From assembly GCA_020635675.1 (NCBI GenBank), contig JACJZJ010000007.1, positions 1-25,858 on the forward strand: a stretch of DNA of 25,858 bases. Direction: 5' to 3'. Within the stretch, counting starts at the first letter, position 1, and the number at the start of each line of letters is the position of its first letter. The notes under the pieces were generated by a model. It worked only from the letters and a program-made list of their open reading frames with translations, had not been told where the DNA came from and did not search any database. Shown one piece after another: positions 14,964 to 23,081 of the stretch. The position numbers and the translations under genes are program-made. The stretch comes from Flavobacteriales bacterium. GTDB lineage: Bacteria; Bacteroidota; Bacteroidia; Flavobacteriales_F; PHOS-HE28.

Positions 14964-16908
14964 GGAACAGACCCTTGTTCGCGAAGAGCAGGAAGGCCAG
15001 CAGGGCGAGGCCCAACAGGATCAGGCTCCATTCATGCGGCTCGGGCACGGAACCGGAGGTGTTGCGCAGCGACTTGAACTCCGCCTTCTTCGTCCGATCC
15101 GGGCGGTTGTTGTCCACCGCTACGAAGGAGGTGAACTCGGTGAGCAGGTTGTACTTGAGGCCGAGGTCCACGATCTTCTTGCGTGTGTCCGGCTGCGCGC
15201 TGAAGCGGTTGTAGTCCGAGAGCATCCGGATGTTCTGGCGGGCCCAGAGGTAGCGCAGGGCCGCGTTCCTGTCGGAAGCGTCCGCCTGCTCTACCGGCAG
15301 GCTCCGGTCGAACCGCCCCGCACCGTTCACGCCGGTCACACGCACATTCCCGGCCGCCTTCCCGCGGTACTTGCCATAGATCACGATGGGCTTGTCCGCG
15401 AACAGGTCGGGGATGTTCCGGGGGATCACGTCGTAGGCGTCCAGGCCGTCGAACGCCACCTTCACATCGGTGAGCACCGGTGAGGCGATCATGGTCCGGA
15501 ACTCCTGCGCCACCTTGCGCGCCTCCGCTGCGTTGGTGGCCACCAGCGGTTCGCTGTGCCCGAAGTGCGCCAACGCCTCCAGCAGGTGGCGGTTCACCGA
15601 GGAGCCGATGCCGAAGGGAAAGAAGTTGGCCTCGCCGAGGCGCTCCTGGATCAGGTCCATCGCCTGCTTCTCCACCGTCACCAGACCGTCCGTGGCGATC
15701 ACCACCGTGGTGGAGCGTCCCTCGTCCTCCACCATGTCCAAAGCCTCCTCCAACGCGGGCAGCAACTCGGTGCCGCCGGCGCCCGGCTCCTTGTCGATGA
15801 ACTCCAGGGCCAGCCGGATGGCATCGGCCGACACCGGCACCATTTCCCGGTGGAACTTGTCGAAGCCGGCCGCGAAGAGGAGCACGTTGAAACGGTCCAC
15901 CGGCCTCAAGCTGCTCAACAGGTCGTGCAGCAGTTCCTTCGACACCCCGATGGGGAAGCCGTTCATGGAGCCCGACACGTCCACGATGAAGAGGTAGTCG
16001 CGGGGCGGGATCGCCTCCGGGGCCGGGTGCTCCGGCGGTTGCATGGTCATCATGAAGAACTGTTCGCCTCCCTTCGAATAGAGCAGCACGCCGCCATCGA
16101 TCGATCCGCCGGCCAGGCGGTAGCGGAAGATCACATCACCCTTGTGCTGCGCATAGGTGGCCTCGTCCAGGTGCAGGCCCAACGAAGCCCGGTCGCGATA
16201 GTCCACCCGGGCCGCGGGATGCGAGCTGCACACCGCCTCCTGTACGGGCAGGCCGGCGTTCAGGTCCAGGTGCAGGTCGAAGGAAGGGTCCAGGAGGGCG
16301 TGCGCGGGATGCTCGATGTCCGTGTAGGGGTTCTTGATCCACGGGTCGGCGGCCAGGTGCTCGGCGTTGCCGTAGCGTGGCCCCACGATGGTGGGGAACA
16401 CGAACTCGTACTCCTTGTTGCGTGGCACCACGTCCTCGGTGTACGAGAACTCCACGCGCACCGTATCCCCCGGCAGGATGTTGCCCAGCGCCATCCGGAA
16501 CACATTGGGCCGCTCCTCCTGGAGCAGGCTGGCGGTCTTGCCCTCCCGCACGGCTTTTTGGAAGATCTGCCGCGCCTCTTCCTTCTCCTTCACCACCGCC
16601 TTGATCACGCGGTCGTTGATGCGCATTTTCATGGCATACACCGCTGCGCGGGTGGATCCGGGGAAAACGTAGTCCGCGTCCAGCGTCACCGGCGTGTTGT
16701 TCACATAGGTCTGTGCCACCGTCACATCCGCGATCACCCCGGCGATGTCCACCTGCACATCGGTGCCCTCGAGGGTGAAATCCTCCAGGGACACCTTCTT
16801 ATCCTCCACGTTCAGTTGGAAGTAGGGTGATAGCGTGGGCAGGTTCTGCGCGGCGAGCCGGGTGGTGGCCAGGGCGCAGGGGATCAGGAGGCGGAAGAGC
16901 GGTCGCAT
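14956..16908 (-). CDS. VIT and von Willebrand A domain protein with PEP-type exosortase tail
   Basis: This 650-aa protein has a signal peptide (residues about 1-20, ending RLAAQ). Residues about 30-170 are a VIT domain (VTVAQTYVNNTPVTLDADYVFP, KMRINDRVIKAVVKEKEEAR), as in inter-alpha-trypsin inhibitor heavy chains. Residues about 300-480 are a vWA domain with an intact MIDAS: DVSGS near residue 309, GGTEL and VIATDGL. The C-terminus is a sorting signal: VPEPHEW at 621-627, a hydrophobic helix SLILLGLALLAFLLF, then NKGLFHG. The PEP motif plus helix is the recognition signal of exosortases, and the exosortase gene overlaps this one's 3' end, so this is very probably its substrate. The final tail has only one Lys, a weak positive patch. 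It may act as a metal-dependent adhesion protein on the outer envelope; that role is inferred. Confidence 0.92.
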   Translation of the reverse strand: MRPLFRLLIPCALATTRLAAQNLPTLSPYFQLNVEDKKVSLEDFTLEGTDVQVDIAGVIADVTVAQTYVNNTPVTLDADYVFPGSTRAAVYAMKMRINDRVIKAVVKEKEEARQIFQKAVREGKTASLLQEERPNVFRMALGNILPGDTVRVEFSYTEDVVPRNKEYEFVFPTIVGPRYGNAEHLAADPWIKNPYTDIEHPAHALLDPSFDLHLDLNAGLPVQEAVCSSHPAARVDYRDRASLGLHLDEATYAQHKGDVIFRYRLAGGSIDGGVLLYSKGGEQFFMMTMQPPEHPAPEAIPPRDYLFIVDVSGSMNGFPIGVSKELLHDLLSSLRPVDRFNVLLFAAGFDKFHREMVPVSADAIRLALEFIDKEPGAGGTELLPALEEALDMVEDEGRSTTVVIATDGLVTVEKQAMDLIQERLGEANFFPFGIGSSVNRHLLEALAHFGHSEPLVATNAAEARKVAQEFRTMIASPVLTDVKVAFDGLDAYDVIPRNIPDLFADKPIVIYGKYRGKAAGNVRVTGVNGAGRFDRSLPVEQADASDRNAALRYLWARQNIRMLSDYNRFSAQPDTRKKIVDLGLKYNLLTEFTSFVAVDNNRPDRTKKAEFKSLRNTSGSVPEPHEWSLILLGLALLAFLLFANKGLFHG

Positions 16909-17251
16909 GGGATGGGTTTTACCGACCGAACGCCCTTCCGGGCAACGGCATTGCGGCCATTGCGTACCGCGCCGTTAACAAATCACAAAAGGTCGGGCGT
17001 GCACCCGAACGCGCGGGTGCGCTGCGTTCTTGGGGGTCCTGCGGACCGGGGTGTCCGCATTTTGCCGCACGCGCTCCCCTACCGGTCATCACGTGGCGCA
17101 TTGGCGCACCGGGATCGCAATGGAAACCGCGCGCATGGATCCCGCCCGCTGATCGCCATGCATACTTGGAATGGAAGGGAACATTGCTACTTTCACCATC
17201 CGTTCGTCCGTCGTTCCGTTCCCGTTCCTATCACCCTCCATCCACCGTTCC
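16909..17251. other. 343-bp divergent intergenic region (VIT gene / OmpA gene)
   Basis: Promoters for both divergent transcripts must lie here. For the plus strand, TACTTTCA at 17188-17195 is a weak -7 candidate. A perfect 7-bp hairpin lies at 17001-17020 (GCACCCG / CGGGTGC), and another small one at 16932-16943 (GCCCTTCCGGGC). I see no gene; the in-frame extension of the OmpA frame from 17171 lacks features of a real start. Confidence 0.45.
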
Positions 17252-19018
17252 ATGGGGCCCATCACCGAAATATCCGGTCGCATCCGTGTGCGTTCCGTCC
17301 GTTGCCAACGGATCGGCCTGGCGATCGCCATCGCATCCCTCGCCTTTGCATCACCGTCAGCGGGGCAGACAAGCGAGCGCAGCCTGAAGGATTGGATCGA
17401 TGACATGGAGGTGAGCGGACCGAGCGTGCCGCCACCGACCATCACCGGAGAAACCGCATCGAACGAACTGATCACCCTTCGGCGCCTGCATTTCGCGACC
17501 GGGTCGCATACGCTTACATCGGACCAGAAGGTCTATCTCGATTCCATCGCGGGGCATCTCCTGCGCATCCCGTCCGTGGATGTGAGCGTGCAGGGGCATA
17601 CCGACAACATCGGGAACAGCATTTCCAACCAGCAGCTTTCGCAGCGGCGGGCCAACAGCGTCCGCGATCACCTGATCGCCCAGGGCTTCCCCGCGGAAAA
17701 GATCGAAAGCATCGGGTACGGCGAATCACGTCCGCTGCCCGAGGCGGCGCAGAACCTGACCGCGGAGGAGCGCCAGATGAACCGGCGCGTGGAGTTGCAC
17801 CTGCGGACGGACCTGCTGACCACCGCGGATCCCGGTGGGGCGGACACCGGCGAGCGTTCCTCCAGGAAGAGCGGCAACACCGAATTCGAGATCACCACGA
17901 AGGACGGCCGCACCATCCGCTCCTCGTTCGTGATGTTCTCGGCGGACGGCAGTGATGTGATCTACCAGGACCCGACGGACGCCACCGTGATGAAACGGCT
18001 GCATACCGTGGACCTGGACCGGGTGATCACGCCGGACGGCAAGCCGATGCGGCTGGCCGAGGTCAAGCAACGGCTGAACACCGCGGACAGCCTGCGGAAG
18101 GAACAGGAGCGGCAGCTGCAGGAGCGCTATGACAGCACGATCGCCCGCGCCGATGCCGCCTACGCCGGGGGGCGTTACGACGAAGCGCGCCAGCTATACA
18201 TCCTGGCCACGGCGCTGATGCCCAACGACAGGCACGCCCGCGACCGGATCCGGGAGATCGACGCCCGGGGCGGAACGGTGCAGGCCGAGCCGCCAGCGCC
18301 AGCGCCCGTGGTCACCGATGAGAAGAAGCCCACGTTCTTCGATGAATCGTTCCTGTTCATCGGCATCGGCGTGGATCCCTTCGCCCCGAAGAACAGCACG
18401 GGCGATCTGACCGTGTACAACGAGACCGGCGGCAACCTGCATTTCGGACAGAAGAACAACAACCCGCCGCTTTCCTTCAGCGCCCGTCTGGGGTACGAAT
18501 GGGAAGGGCGGCGGACCTCGAAGAACATCTATTTCCGCCTGTACTATGAGTACGCGGCACTGGCCGGACAGCTGCACCGGGGGGCGTTCGGCTTCGGATT
18601 CGCGTGGAACGACAGGCTCCGGGGTGGCGTGGATATCTACCTCGGGGCCGGGTCCCAGCGGCTCGAGCCGGTGACGATCACGAGCGGTTCCGCATCCGTG
18701 AACGGGGTCACCTTCGGTCCCGGGGATGTGAACGCGACCTTCTCCCAGCGCGTGTTCGGGGTGGCTCCGAACGTCACCTATGGTTTCCCGATCGGGTCCC
18801 ACCTGTTCGCCCGCGCCAGTGCCGGAGCGACCATCCCCGTGAACTCACCGGACGAGTATTCGCTCAAACTGAAGGGAGCTGGCGTGGATGGCGGCACGGA
18901 AAAAGTGCGCCTGTTGTCCAAGGACCTGAGCGTGCCGGACGACCTGAACCCGGACACGCGAAAGCTGGTGAACCACCTGGGACCGTTCATCAACATCCAA
19001 TTCATCATTCCCCTCTGA
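17252..19018 (+). CDS. OmpA-domain outer-membrane protein with TPR-like linker and beta-barrel-like C-terminus
   Basis: This is a 588-aa protein. The ATG at 17252 is preferred over 17171 because it puts the signal peptide (hydrophobic IGLAIAIASLAFASPSAGQ) near the N-terminus and has the local ccATGg start context. Residues about 75-186 are an OmpA-family peptidoglycan-binding domain: LHFATGSHTLT, VQGHTDNIGN, LSQRRANSVRDHL, IGYGESRP and NRRVELHL, keeping the Asp and Arg that bind diaminopimelate. Residues about 210-270 resemble a short beta domain (FEITTKDGRTIRSSF). Residues about 285-345 are coiled-coil or TPR-like (AYAGGRYDEARQLYILATAL). From about residue 360 amphipathic strands dominate, suggesting an outer-membrane barrel. 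The order is the reverse of classical OmpA. The caspase gene starts 3 nt after its stop, so the two are co-transcribed and probably linked in function. Confidence 0.88.
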   Translation: MGPITEISGRIRVRSVRCQRIGLAIAIASLAFASPSAGQTSERSLKDWIDDMEVSGPSVPPPTITGETASNELITLRRLHFATGSHTLTSDQKVYLDSIAGHLLRIPSVDVSVQGHTDNIGNSISNQQLSQRRANSVRDHLIAQGFPAEKIESIGYGESRPLPEAAQNLTAEERQMNRRVELHLRTDLLTTADPGGADTGERSSRKSGNTEFEITTKDGRTIRSSFVMFSADGSDVIYQDPTDATVMKRLHTVDLDRVITPDGKPMRLAEVKQRLNTADSLRKEQERQLQERYDSTIARADAAYAGGRYDEARQLYILATALMPNDRHARDRIREIDARGGTVQAEPPAPAPVVTDEKKPTFFDESFLFIGIGVDPFAPKNSTGDLTVYNETGGNLHFGQKNNNPPLSFSARLGYEWEGRRTSKNIYFRLYYEYAALAGQLHRGAFGFGFAWNDRLRGGVDIYLGAGSQRLEPVTITSGSASVNGVTFGPGDVNATFSQRVFGVAPNVTYGFPIGSHLFARASAGATIPVNSPDEYSLKLKGAGVDGGTEKVRLLSKDLSVPDDLNPDTRKLVNHLGPFINIQFIIPL

Positions 19019-19021
19019 CCA

Positions 19022-20260
19022 ATGCGGTCCTTCTCCATCGGGCTCCTGCTGTTGCACGTATTCCCGTGCGCCGGACAAACACCGGACGCGGAGACCGGCT
19101 GGCCCGCCCTGTTCGGCATCCATGCGGCCGAGCCAACGGAACGCCGATCCCTGGTGCTGGCCGAGGGCTATAGCCTGCGGGACAGCTCTGATGTGGATGG
19201 AAACATCAGGTGCTATCAATACGCTGTCGACCTTGTTCAAGGCAGCAACCAGTGGGAACAGCGGATCAAGATCTGCAACGACGCCAAGGACTTCGTGTAC
19301 ATGACGGAGAAAACCATCCACTGGCAGGAGCTGAAACAGCAGTTGGTGGAGGTGTACGGGTTCGAGGAACCGAAGGACGGCAATGTGGAGGAGCAGACCT
19401 ATGTGCGCGACAGTTCGGTGGTGGTGTTCTCCTCCCGGGAGGGCCGCGACCATCTGACCAAACATTACATCTGGGTCAAACGCATCCATGATGATGCGGG
19501 CAGCGCATGCACACCGGACCCCACGCGGTCGGCCTATCATGCCCTGCTGATCGGCACGCAGAACTATGCCGATCCCACCTATGAGGACCTGAAATGGCCC
19601 CATGCCGAGGTGAAGGAGCTGGAACAGGTGTTGCGGAAGCGCTACGGGTTCCAGTGCACGGTGCTGAAGGACCCAACGCGTGCGCAGATCATCCAGGCCC
19701 TGGAACTGAAGCGCAGCCTGACCTGCGATGATGACCTGATCATCTTCTTCGCCGGGCACGGGGAGGAGGACAAGGGGGCCCAGCGCGGTTACTGGCTTCC
19801 CAGTGATGCGGACCCCGAGAACCGGAGCCGGCACATCTCCAGCAGCGACCTGCGCGACCAGATCCGCGCCTTGTCCGCCGGGCACGTGCTCCTGATCTCG
19901 GACGTCTGCTACGGTGGTGCCATCTTTCGCGAGAACCTGGAGATGAACCCCGTGGAGGCGGTCGCCAGCGACACCGACCTGGACGACCTGATGACCAAGC
20001 GCTCGCGGCGGGTGATGACCAGCGGCGACGTGGACCTGGTGCCGGACGACAGCTTCTTCTTCCATTCCCTGCTGCGCACGCTCGAGAAGAACGATCGGCT
20101 CTTCCTGGAGTCCTCGCACCTGTACGACCAGGTGATCGCCGACATCAAGCAGGCGCGGCAGACCGACCCCGGTGCGCAGATCCCCAAACCGCAGTACGGC
20201 CGGCTGATGAACACCGGCGATCGCAAGGGCGATCTGGTGCTGCGGCTGACCGGCAAGTAG
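19022..20260 (+). CDS. exported caspase-family (peptidase C14) protease, module B
   Basis: This 412-aa protein has a signal peptide MRSFSIGLLLLHVFPCAGQ. Residues about 25-165 are an N-terminal domain I do not recognise, with Cys64, Cys85 and Cys163. Residues about 170-400 are a caspase-fold domain: YHALLIGTQNYADP, a helix AEVKELEQVLRKRYGF, catalytic His246 in LIIFFAGHG and catalytic Cys296 in LLISDVCYGG, then RRVMTSGDVD and SFFFHSLLRTLE. Both members of the His/Cys dyad are present, so it is predicted to be active. It lacks the Ig-like domain and the long C-terminal region of the module A caspase. It begins 3 nt after the OmpA gene, and its stop lies only 9 nt from the stop of the convergent CHASE2-like gene. 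Its location is probably periplasmic. Confidence 0.92.
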   Translation: MRSFSIGLLLLHVFPCAGQTPDAETGWPALFGIHAAEPTERRSLVLAEGYSLRDSSDVDGNIRCYQYAVDLVQGSNQWEQRIKICNDAKDFVYMTEKTIHWQELKQQLVEVYGFEEPKDGNVEEQTYVRDSSVVVFSSREGRDHLTKHYIWVKRIHDDAGSACTPDPTRSAYHALLIGTQNYADPTYEDLKWPHAEVKELEQVLRKRYGFQCTVLKDPTRAQIIQALELKRSLTCDDDLIIFFAGHGEEDKGAQRGYWLPSDADPENRSRHISSSDLRDQIRALSAGHVLLISDVCYGGAIFRENLEMNPVEAVASDTDLDDLMTKRSRRVMTSGDVDLVPDDSFFFHSLLRTLEKNDRLFLESSHLYDQVIADIKQARQTDPGAQIPKPQYGRLMNTGDRKGDLVLRLTGK

Positions 20261-20269
20261 ACGCGGCGC

Positions 20270-21718
20270 TCAGGCGCGGTCCGGCGGCAGGTACGCGCGG
20301 AACACCAGTTCCACCACGCTCAGCAGGATGGCGAAGGCCATGATGTTGACGATGCGGTGCAACCCCACCTGCAGCACGAACAGGATGATGAAGAGCGCCC
20401 AATAGTGGAACTCCTTGACGAAGAGCCCGTGCACCGCCCGGTGGACCATGCGCCAACCGCGGTGGCGTGATGGAGGCCCCGGGGGATGCTCCGGCCGGGA
20501 GCAGCGCCGCACGAGCAGCGCCAGGATCAGCGCGAGCGATGCCCACAGCAGGAAGAAGATGCGGAACGGACGCCGGTGCCGCCTGTTCAGGAATTCATAG
20601 ATCAAATTGGTCACCATCAGGGCGCCCTGCATCTCGCCCTGCACGGTGAGGTGCCTGTCCCTTCCGGGGTCCAGGAAGTCGCCGATCACCAGAACATGCG
20701 GACCTTCCTCCGTCATGCGCTGCCGGAGCATCGCCTGCAGGAAGGGGGCCTCGGGGTCCTCATCGATCTCCTTCACCAGGCGGCCCATCGGTATGGCCAG
20801 CGCCTCCAGGCCATCCGTAGGTCCCGATCCCAGCCCCACCCCTTCCCGCGTGGCCACGTGCGCGCGCTCCACGCCAAGCAGTTCCAACAGACCGTTCCAA
20901 AGCGCCTTGTCCGGTTCGGCCATCAGGAACAAGGGCGGATGCCGCAGTTCGATCCAGCCCGGGTCCGTTGCGGACGGCTCATAGGCCAGCCCGAAGAGCC
21001 GGTTCAGCCATTCGAGGGAATCCACCTTGTTCAGCTGGCAGTAGGCCCGGTACGGCAGGCTCAAGGGCACGGGACCGTCCGCCCGGTCGGTGGCACCCAC
21101 GATGGTGTTCTGGAAATAGAGGTCGCCCACCAACCCCTCCCGCACTTCACCGAAAGCGTTGTGGAGCCGTGGGTCATCGTAGATGGCGCGATCGGTGGCC
21201 AGGGACCGGTCATAGGCCAGGGCCAGCTTGCCACCATCGGCGAGCAGCACCAACTGCGCGTGCAGGGCACTATCCGCCTCGTGCATGTGTTGGAAGTACA
21301 CGTCCTGCACCACGATGTCGAACAGGTCCTGGTGGCGGGCCAGGAAGCGCATCAGGCGCAGCAGCCGACCGCGGTGGGTGATCACCACGCGAAGGCTGTC
21401 GTCCGCCACGTTCTGCGCGGGCACCAGTTCGATGTCGCCGGAGACGTCCACCAGCGTGCAGTTCTTTTGGAGGAAGTCATGGGCCGCGCGGCGTTCCTTG
21501 CCCATGAACAGAGTGCTCCATCCGATGGACGAACGCTCCTCGCCGAACCGCACCGGCAGCACGTCGCCGAAGAAGAAGACCTGCACGGCCATGTACAGGG
21601 ACCAGCAGCCGATGAACAGCCAGCGGGACGTGGTGGATCGGCGGACGGCCGGGGCCACCATGATCAGCAGGCCCGCGTAGATCAGGAAGAAGATCGCGAA
21701 CTGCAGCAGCTTGTCCAC
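20270..21718 (-). CDS. CHASE2-like sensor membrane protein without output domain, module B
   Basis: This is a 482-aa protein from a GTG start at 21718, which lies 2 nt after the stop of the upstream gene and begins directly with a TM helix. An ATG at 21787 would overlap that gene by 67 bp and add a Pro/Gly/Ala-rich tail. Five TM helices are predicted (about 4-23, 32-52, 384-404, 438-455 and 457-475), the same topology as the module A protein. The domain between helices 2 and 3 carries the matching motifs: LLRLMRFLARHQ, DIVVQDVYFQ, LSLPYRAY (219-226), VIGDF (344-348) and DRHLTVQGEMQGA. The cytoplasmic loop after helix 3 is short and basic, and no kinase, cyclase or phosphatase domain is present. 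It is paralogous to 10901-12364, with low identity but collinear motifs. Confidence 0.83.
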   Translation of the reverse strand: MDKLLQFAIFFLIYAGLLIMVAPAVRRSTTSRWLFIGCWSLYMAVQVFFFGDVLPVRFGEERSSIGWSTLFMGKERRAAHDFLQKNCTLVDVSGDIELVPAQNVADDSLRVVITHRGRLLRLMRFLARHQDLFDIVVQDVYFQHMHEADSALHAQLVLLADGGKLALAYDRSLATDRAIYDDPRLHNAFGEVREGLVGDLYFQNTIVGATDRADGPVPLSLPYRAYCQLNKVDSLEWLNRLFGLAYEPSATDPGWIELRHPPLFLMAEPDKALWNGLLELLGVERAHVATREGVGLGSGPTDGLEALAIPMGRLVKEIDEDPEAPFLQAMLRQRMTEEGPHVLVIGDFLDPGRDRHLTVQGEMQGALMVTNLIYEFLNRRHRRPFRIFFLLWASLALILALLVRRCSRPEHPPGPPSRHRGWRMVHRAVHGLFVKEFHYWALFIILFVLQVGLHRIVNIMAFAILLSVVELVFRAYLPPDRA

Positions 21719-21720
21719 GG

Positions 21721-22557
21721 TCAGTCCACCAGCTTTTCCGTGTGCAGCAGCCGGTGCAGGTCCTCCAGCACGGGCCGGCCGTACCATGAACGCACGTAGG
21801 CCTCCACGTGGGCGGTCAGGTCGCTGTCGGAAAGGCCGAGCGTACGGTCGATCAGGGTGGCGAACTCCACCACCCGCTGCCGGGGTCCGGCGCCCAGGAA
21901 CACGAACAAGGCCGTGTCGTTCATGGCGGCATTGCGGAGGGAACGCACCGCCAGGCGTCGCTCCATGCGCTCCGCGGCATCACCCTGCGGTGGCAACAGC
22001 AGGAACCGCGGCGCACCGCCCCCCTCCGGCGCATGCACCGGCATCGGCGTGGCCGCCGAACCGGGCATGCCCAGGTCGTCCAGCACCACGGCCCCGGGCT
22101 GCGCGCCCGGCAGCCGGGCCAGCACCATGGCCAGGGTGTCGAACACGGCGATGGTGTCGCGCCAGAAGGCGCGGAACTCGTCCAGGTGGTAGAACTGCAT
22201 GGTGCTCTGGCCCCGCACCGCCAGGATGGCCACGTCCCGCGTGCGTCCGTTGTCCACGGTCGTACCGAAGGGCAGGCTCCGGATGCCGTCCGCCGTCACC
22301 AACGTCACATGGGCCGGACCGTGGAATCCGCTCCCGAGTTCCTTCAGCAGCACCTTCCGCACCCCGTCCACGTCCACGGCACCGGCATGCATCAGGCGCT
22401 GTTCCACCGCCAGTTCCTGCTTCCTGTCATCCCCCGGCAGTTCCACCCGTGCGGCCTTCAGCTGGGCCGAGGCCTGCGCCCCCCAGCAGAGCCCCGCCAT
22501 CAGCAGGAGCACTTGTCCGGGTCCTGTTCTCCGCTTTCTGTTCGTGGGTCGGTCCAT
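21721..22557 (-). CDS. exported WYG-motif protein, unrecognised family, module B
   Basis: This 278-aa protein has a signal peptide (basic RKRR, hydrophobic VLLLMAGLCWGA, cleavage near ASAQ). It shares no recognised domain with known families but aligns with the module A protein at 12374-13195. The shared segments are EFRAFWRDTIAVFDTLAMV near the centre, a helix before LGLSDSDLTAHVEAYV, and SWYGR with W258-G260 at the same residue numbers. The middle part (MPVHAPEGGGAPRFLLLPP) is Pro/Gly-rich and likely flexible. It is followed 2 nt later by the CHASE2-like gene, so the pairing of these two families is kept in both modules. It is probably periplasmic. Function unknown. Confidence 0.83.
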   Translation of the reverse strand: MDRPTNRKRRTGPGQVLLLMAGLCWGAQASAQLKAARVELPGDDRKQELAVEQRLMHAGAVDVDGVRKVLLKELGSGFHGPAHVTLVTADGIRSLPFGTTVDNGRTRDVAILAVRGQSTMQFYHLDEFRAFWRDTIAVFDTLAMVLARLPGAQPGAVVLDDLGMPGSAATPMPVHAPEGGGAPRFLLLPPQGDAAERMERRLAVRSLRNAAMNDTALFVFLGAGPRQRVVEFATLIDRTLGLSDSDLTAHVEAYVRSWYGRPVLEDLHRLLHTEKLVD

Positions 22558-22669
22558 GGGGTGGTCGGTTCCTTACCCAAGATCGAACTAATTCCGGGAT
22601 CGGAATAGGGATACTAAAAGGATCCGGGCGCTGATCGCGAACACGCCCAACGACAAAGCCCCCTGCACC

Positions 22670-22823
22670 GTCATCGCGAAGGTCCGCGACGAAGGAGCGG
22701 CCTGAAGCGATCTCCCCACGCTTGGCCGATCTCCATTTCCGTCTCCCGATGATGAGATCGCTTCGGACGGCTTGGTCCGATCGGCCTGTGGCCTCACTGG
22801 TCCGCGCCGATCCTCGCGATGAC
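22670..22823. repeat. nested palindromic interspersed repeat, copy 1
   Basis: The outer arms GTCATCGCGA (22670-22679) and TCGCGATGAC (22814-22823) are perfect inverted repeats. The inner arms GAAGCGATCTC (22704-22714) and GAGATCGCTTC (22754-22764) are also perfect. The core holds CCCACGCTTGG and CTCCCGATGAT. It is non-coding. It looks like a mobile-type palindromic element of the REP/MITE kind, but no transposase or RAYT gene is in the window. Confidence 0.8.
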
Positions 22824-22837
22824 GGATGGGGTGGTGT

Positions 22838-22875
22838 GTTGGATACGCTAATGGATCACGCGATCATCATCCAAC
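22838..22875. repeat. small inverted repeat between the two palindromic copies
   Basis: GTTGGAT (22838-22844) pairs with ATCCAAC (22869-22875) in the short spacer between copies 1 and 2. It may be part of the repeat family or form a separate hairpin. Confidence 0.35.
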
Positions 22876-22878
22876 GAC

Positions 22879-23067
22879 GTCATCGCGAGGGTCGCTGGGC
22901 TTTTGCCAGCGCCCGAAGCGATCTCCCCACGCTTGGTGGGATCTCTTGCGTCCATCTCCCGATGATGAGATCGCTTTGCACGCCATGGCTTCAGCGGCGG
23001 CGTGCCACGGACGGCTTGGTCCGATCGATCCATAGCTGGATCGACCCGCACCGATCCGCACGATGAC
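22879..23067. repeat. nested palindromic interspersed repeat, copy 2
   Basis: It starts GTCATCGCGAGGGTC, keeps the inner arms GAAGCGATCTC (22915-22925) and GAGATCGCTT (22967-22976), shares CCCACGCTTGG and CTCCCGATGAT with copy 1, and ends with CGATGAC at 23067. It carries an extra sub-hairpin GTCGCTGG / CCAGCG (22891-22911). It lies 14 nt from the stop of the fibre-like gene and could act as that gene's transcript end. Confidence 0.78.
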
Positions 23068-23081
23068 GGCGGGAATACCCC

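Larger units (their letters stand above)
22558..23081. other. 524-bp intergenic region dominated by palindromic repeats
   Basis: Apart from the two repeat copies and the small inverted repeat between them, the interval contains only the upstream region of the 278-aa gene. There, on the minus strand, GATCTTGG (22577-22584) sits 19 nt from the ATG at the usual promoter distance. Short open frames here fall inside the repeats and are not genes. Confidence 0.6.

Noticed and set aside
15556..16830. A 424-codon open frame on the plus strand
   Set aside because: It is antisense to the VIT/vWA gene, with a His/Gln/Arg-rich composition and no motif. The minus-strand gene is well supported by domains.
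18845..20119. A 424-codon open frame on the minus strand
   Set aside because: It runs antisense across the OmpA and caspase genes, both of which are certain. Composition is that of a shadow frame.
21719..21787. A longer N-terminus for the module B CHASE2-like protein starting at an ATG at 21787
   Set aside because: It would overlap the upstream gene by 67 bp and add a Pro/Ala/Gly-rich tail before the first TM helix. The GTG at 21718 fits the operon spacing better.
20486..21799. A 437-codon open frame on the plus strand
   Set aside because: It is antisense to the module B CHASE2-like gene and rich in His, Gln and Arg. No domain or start context.
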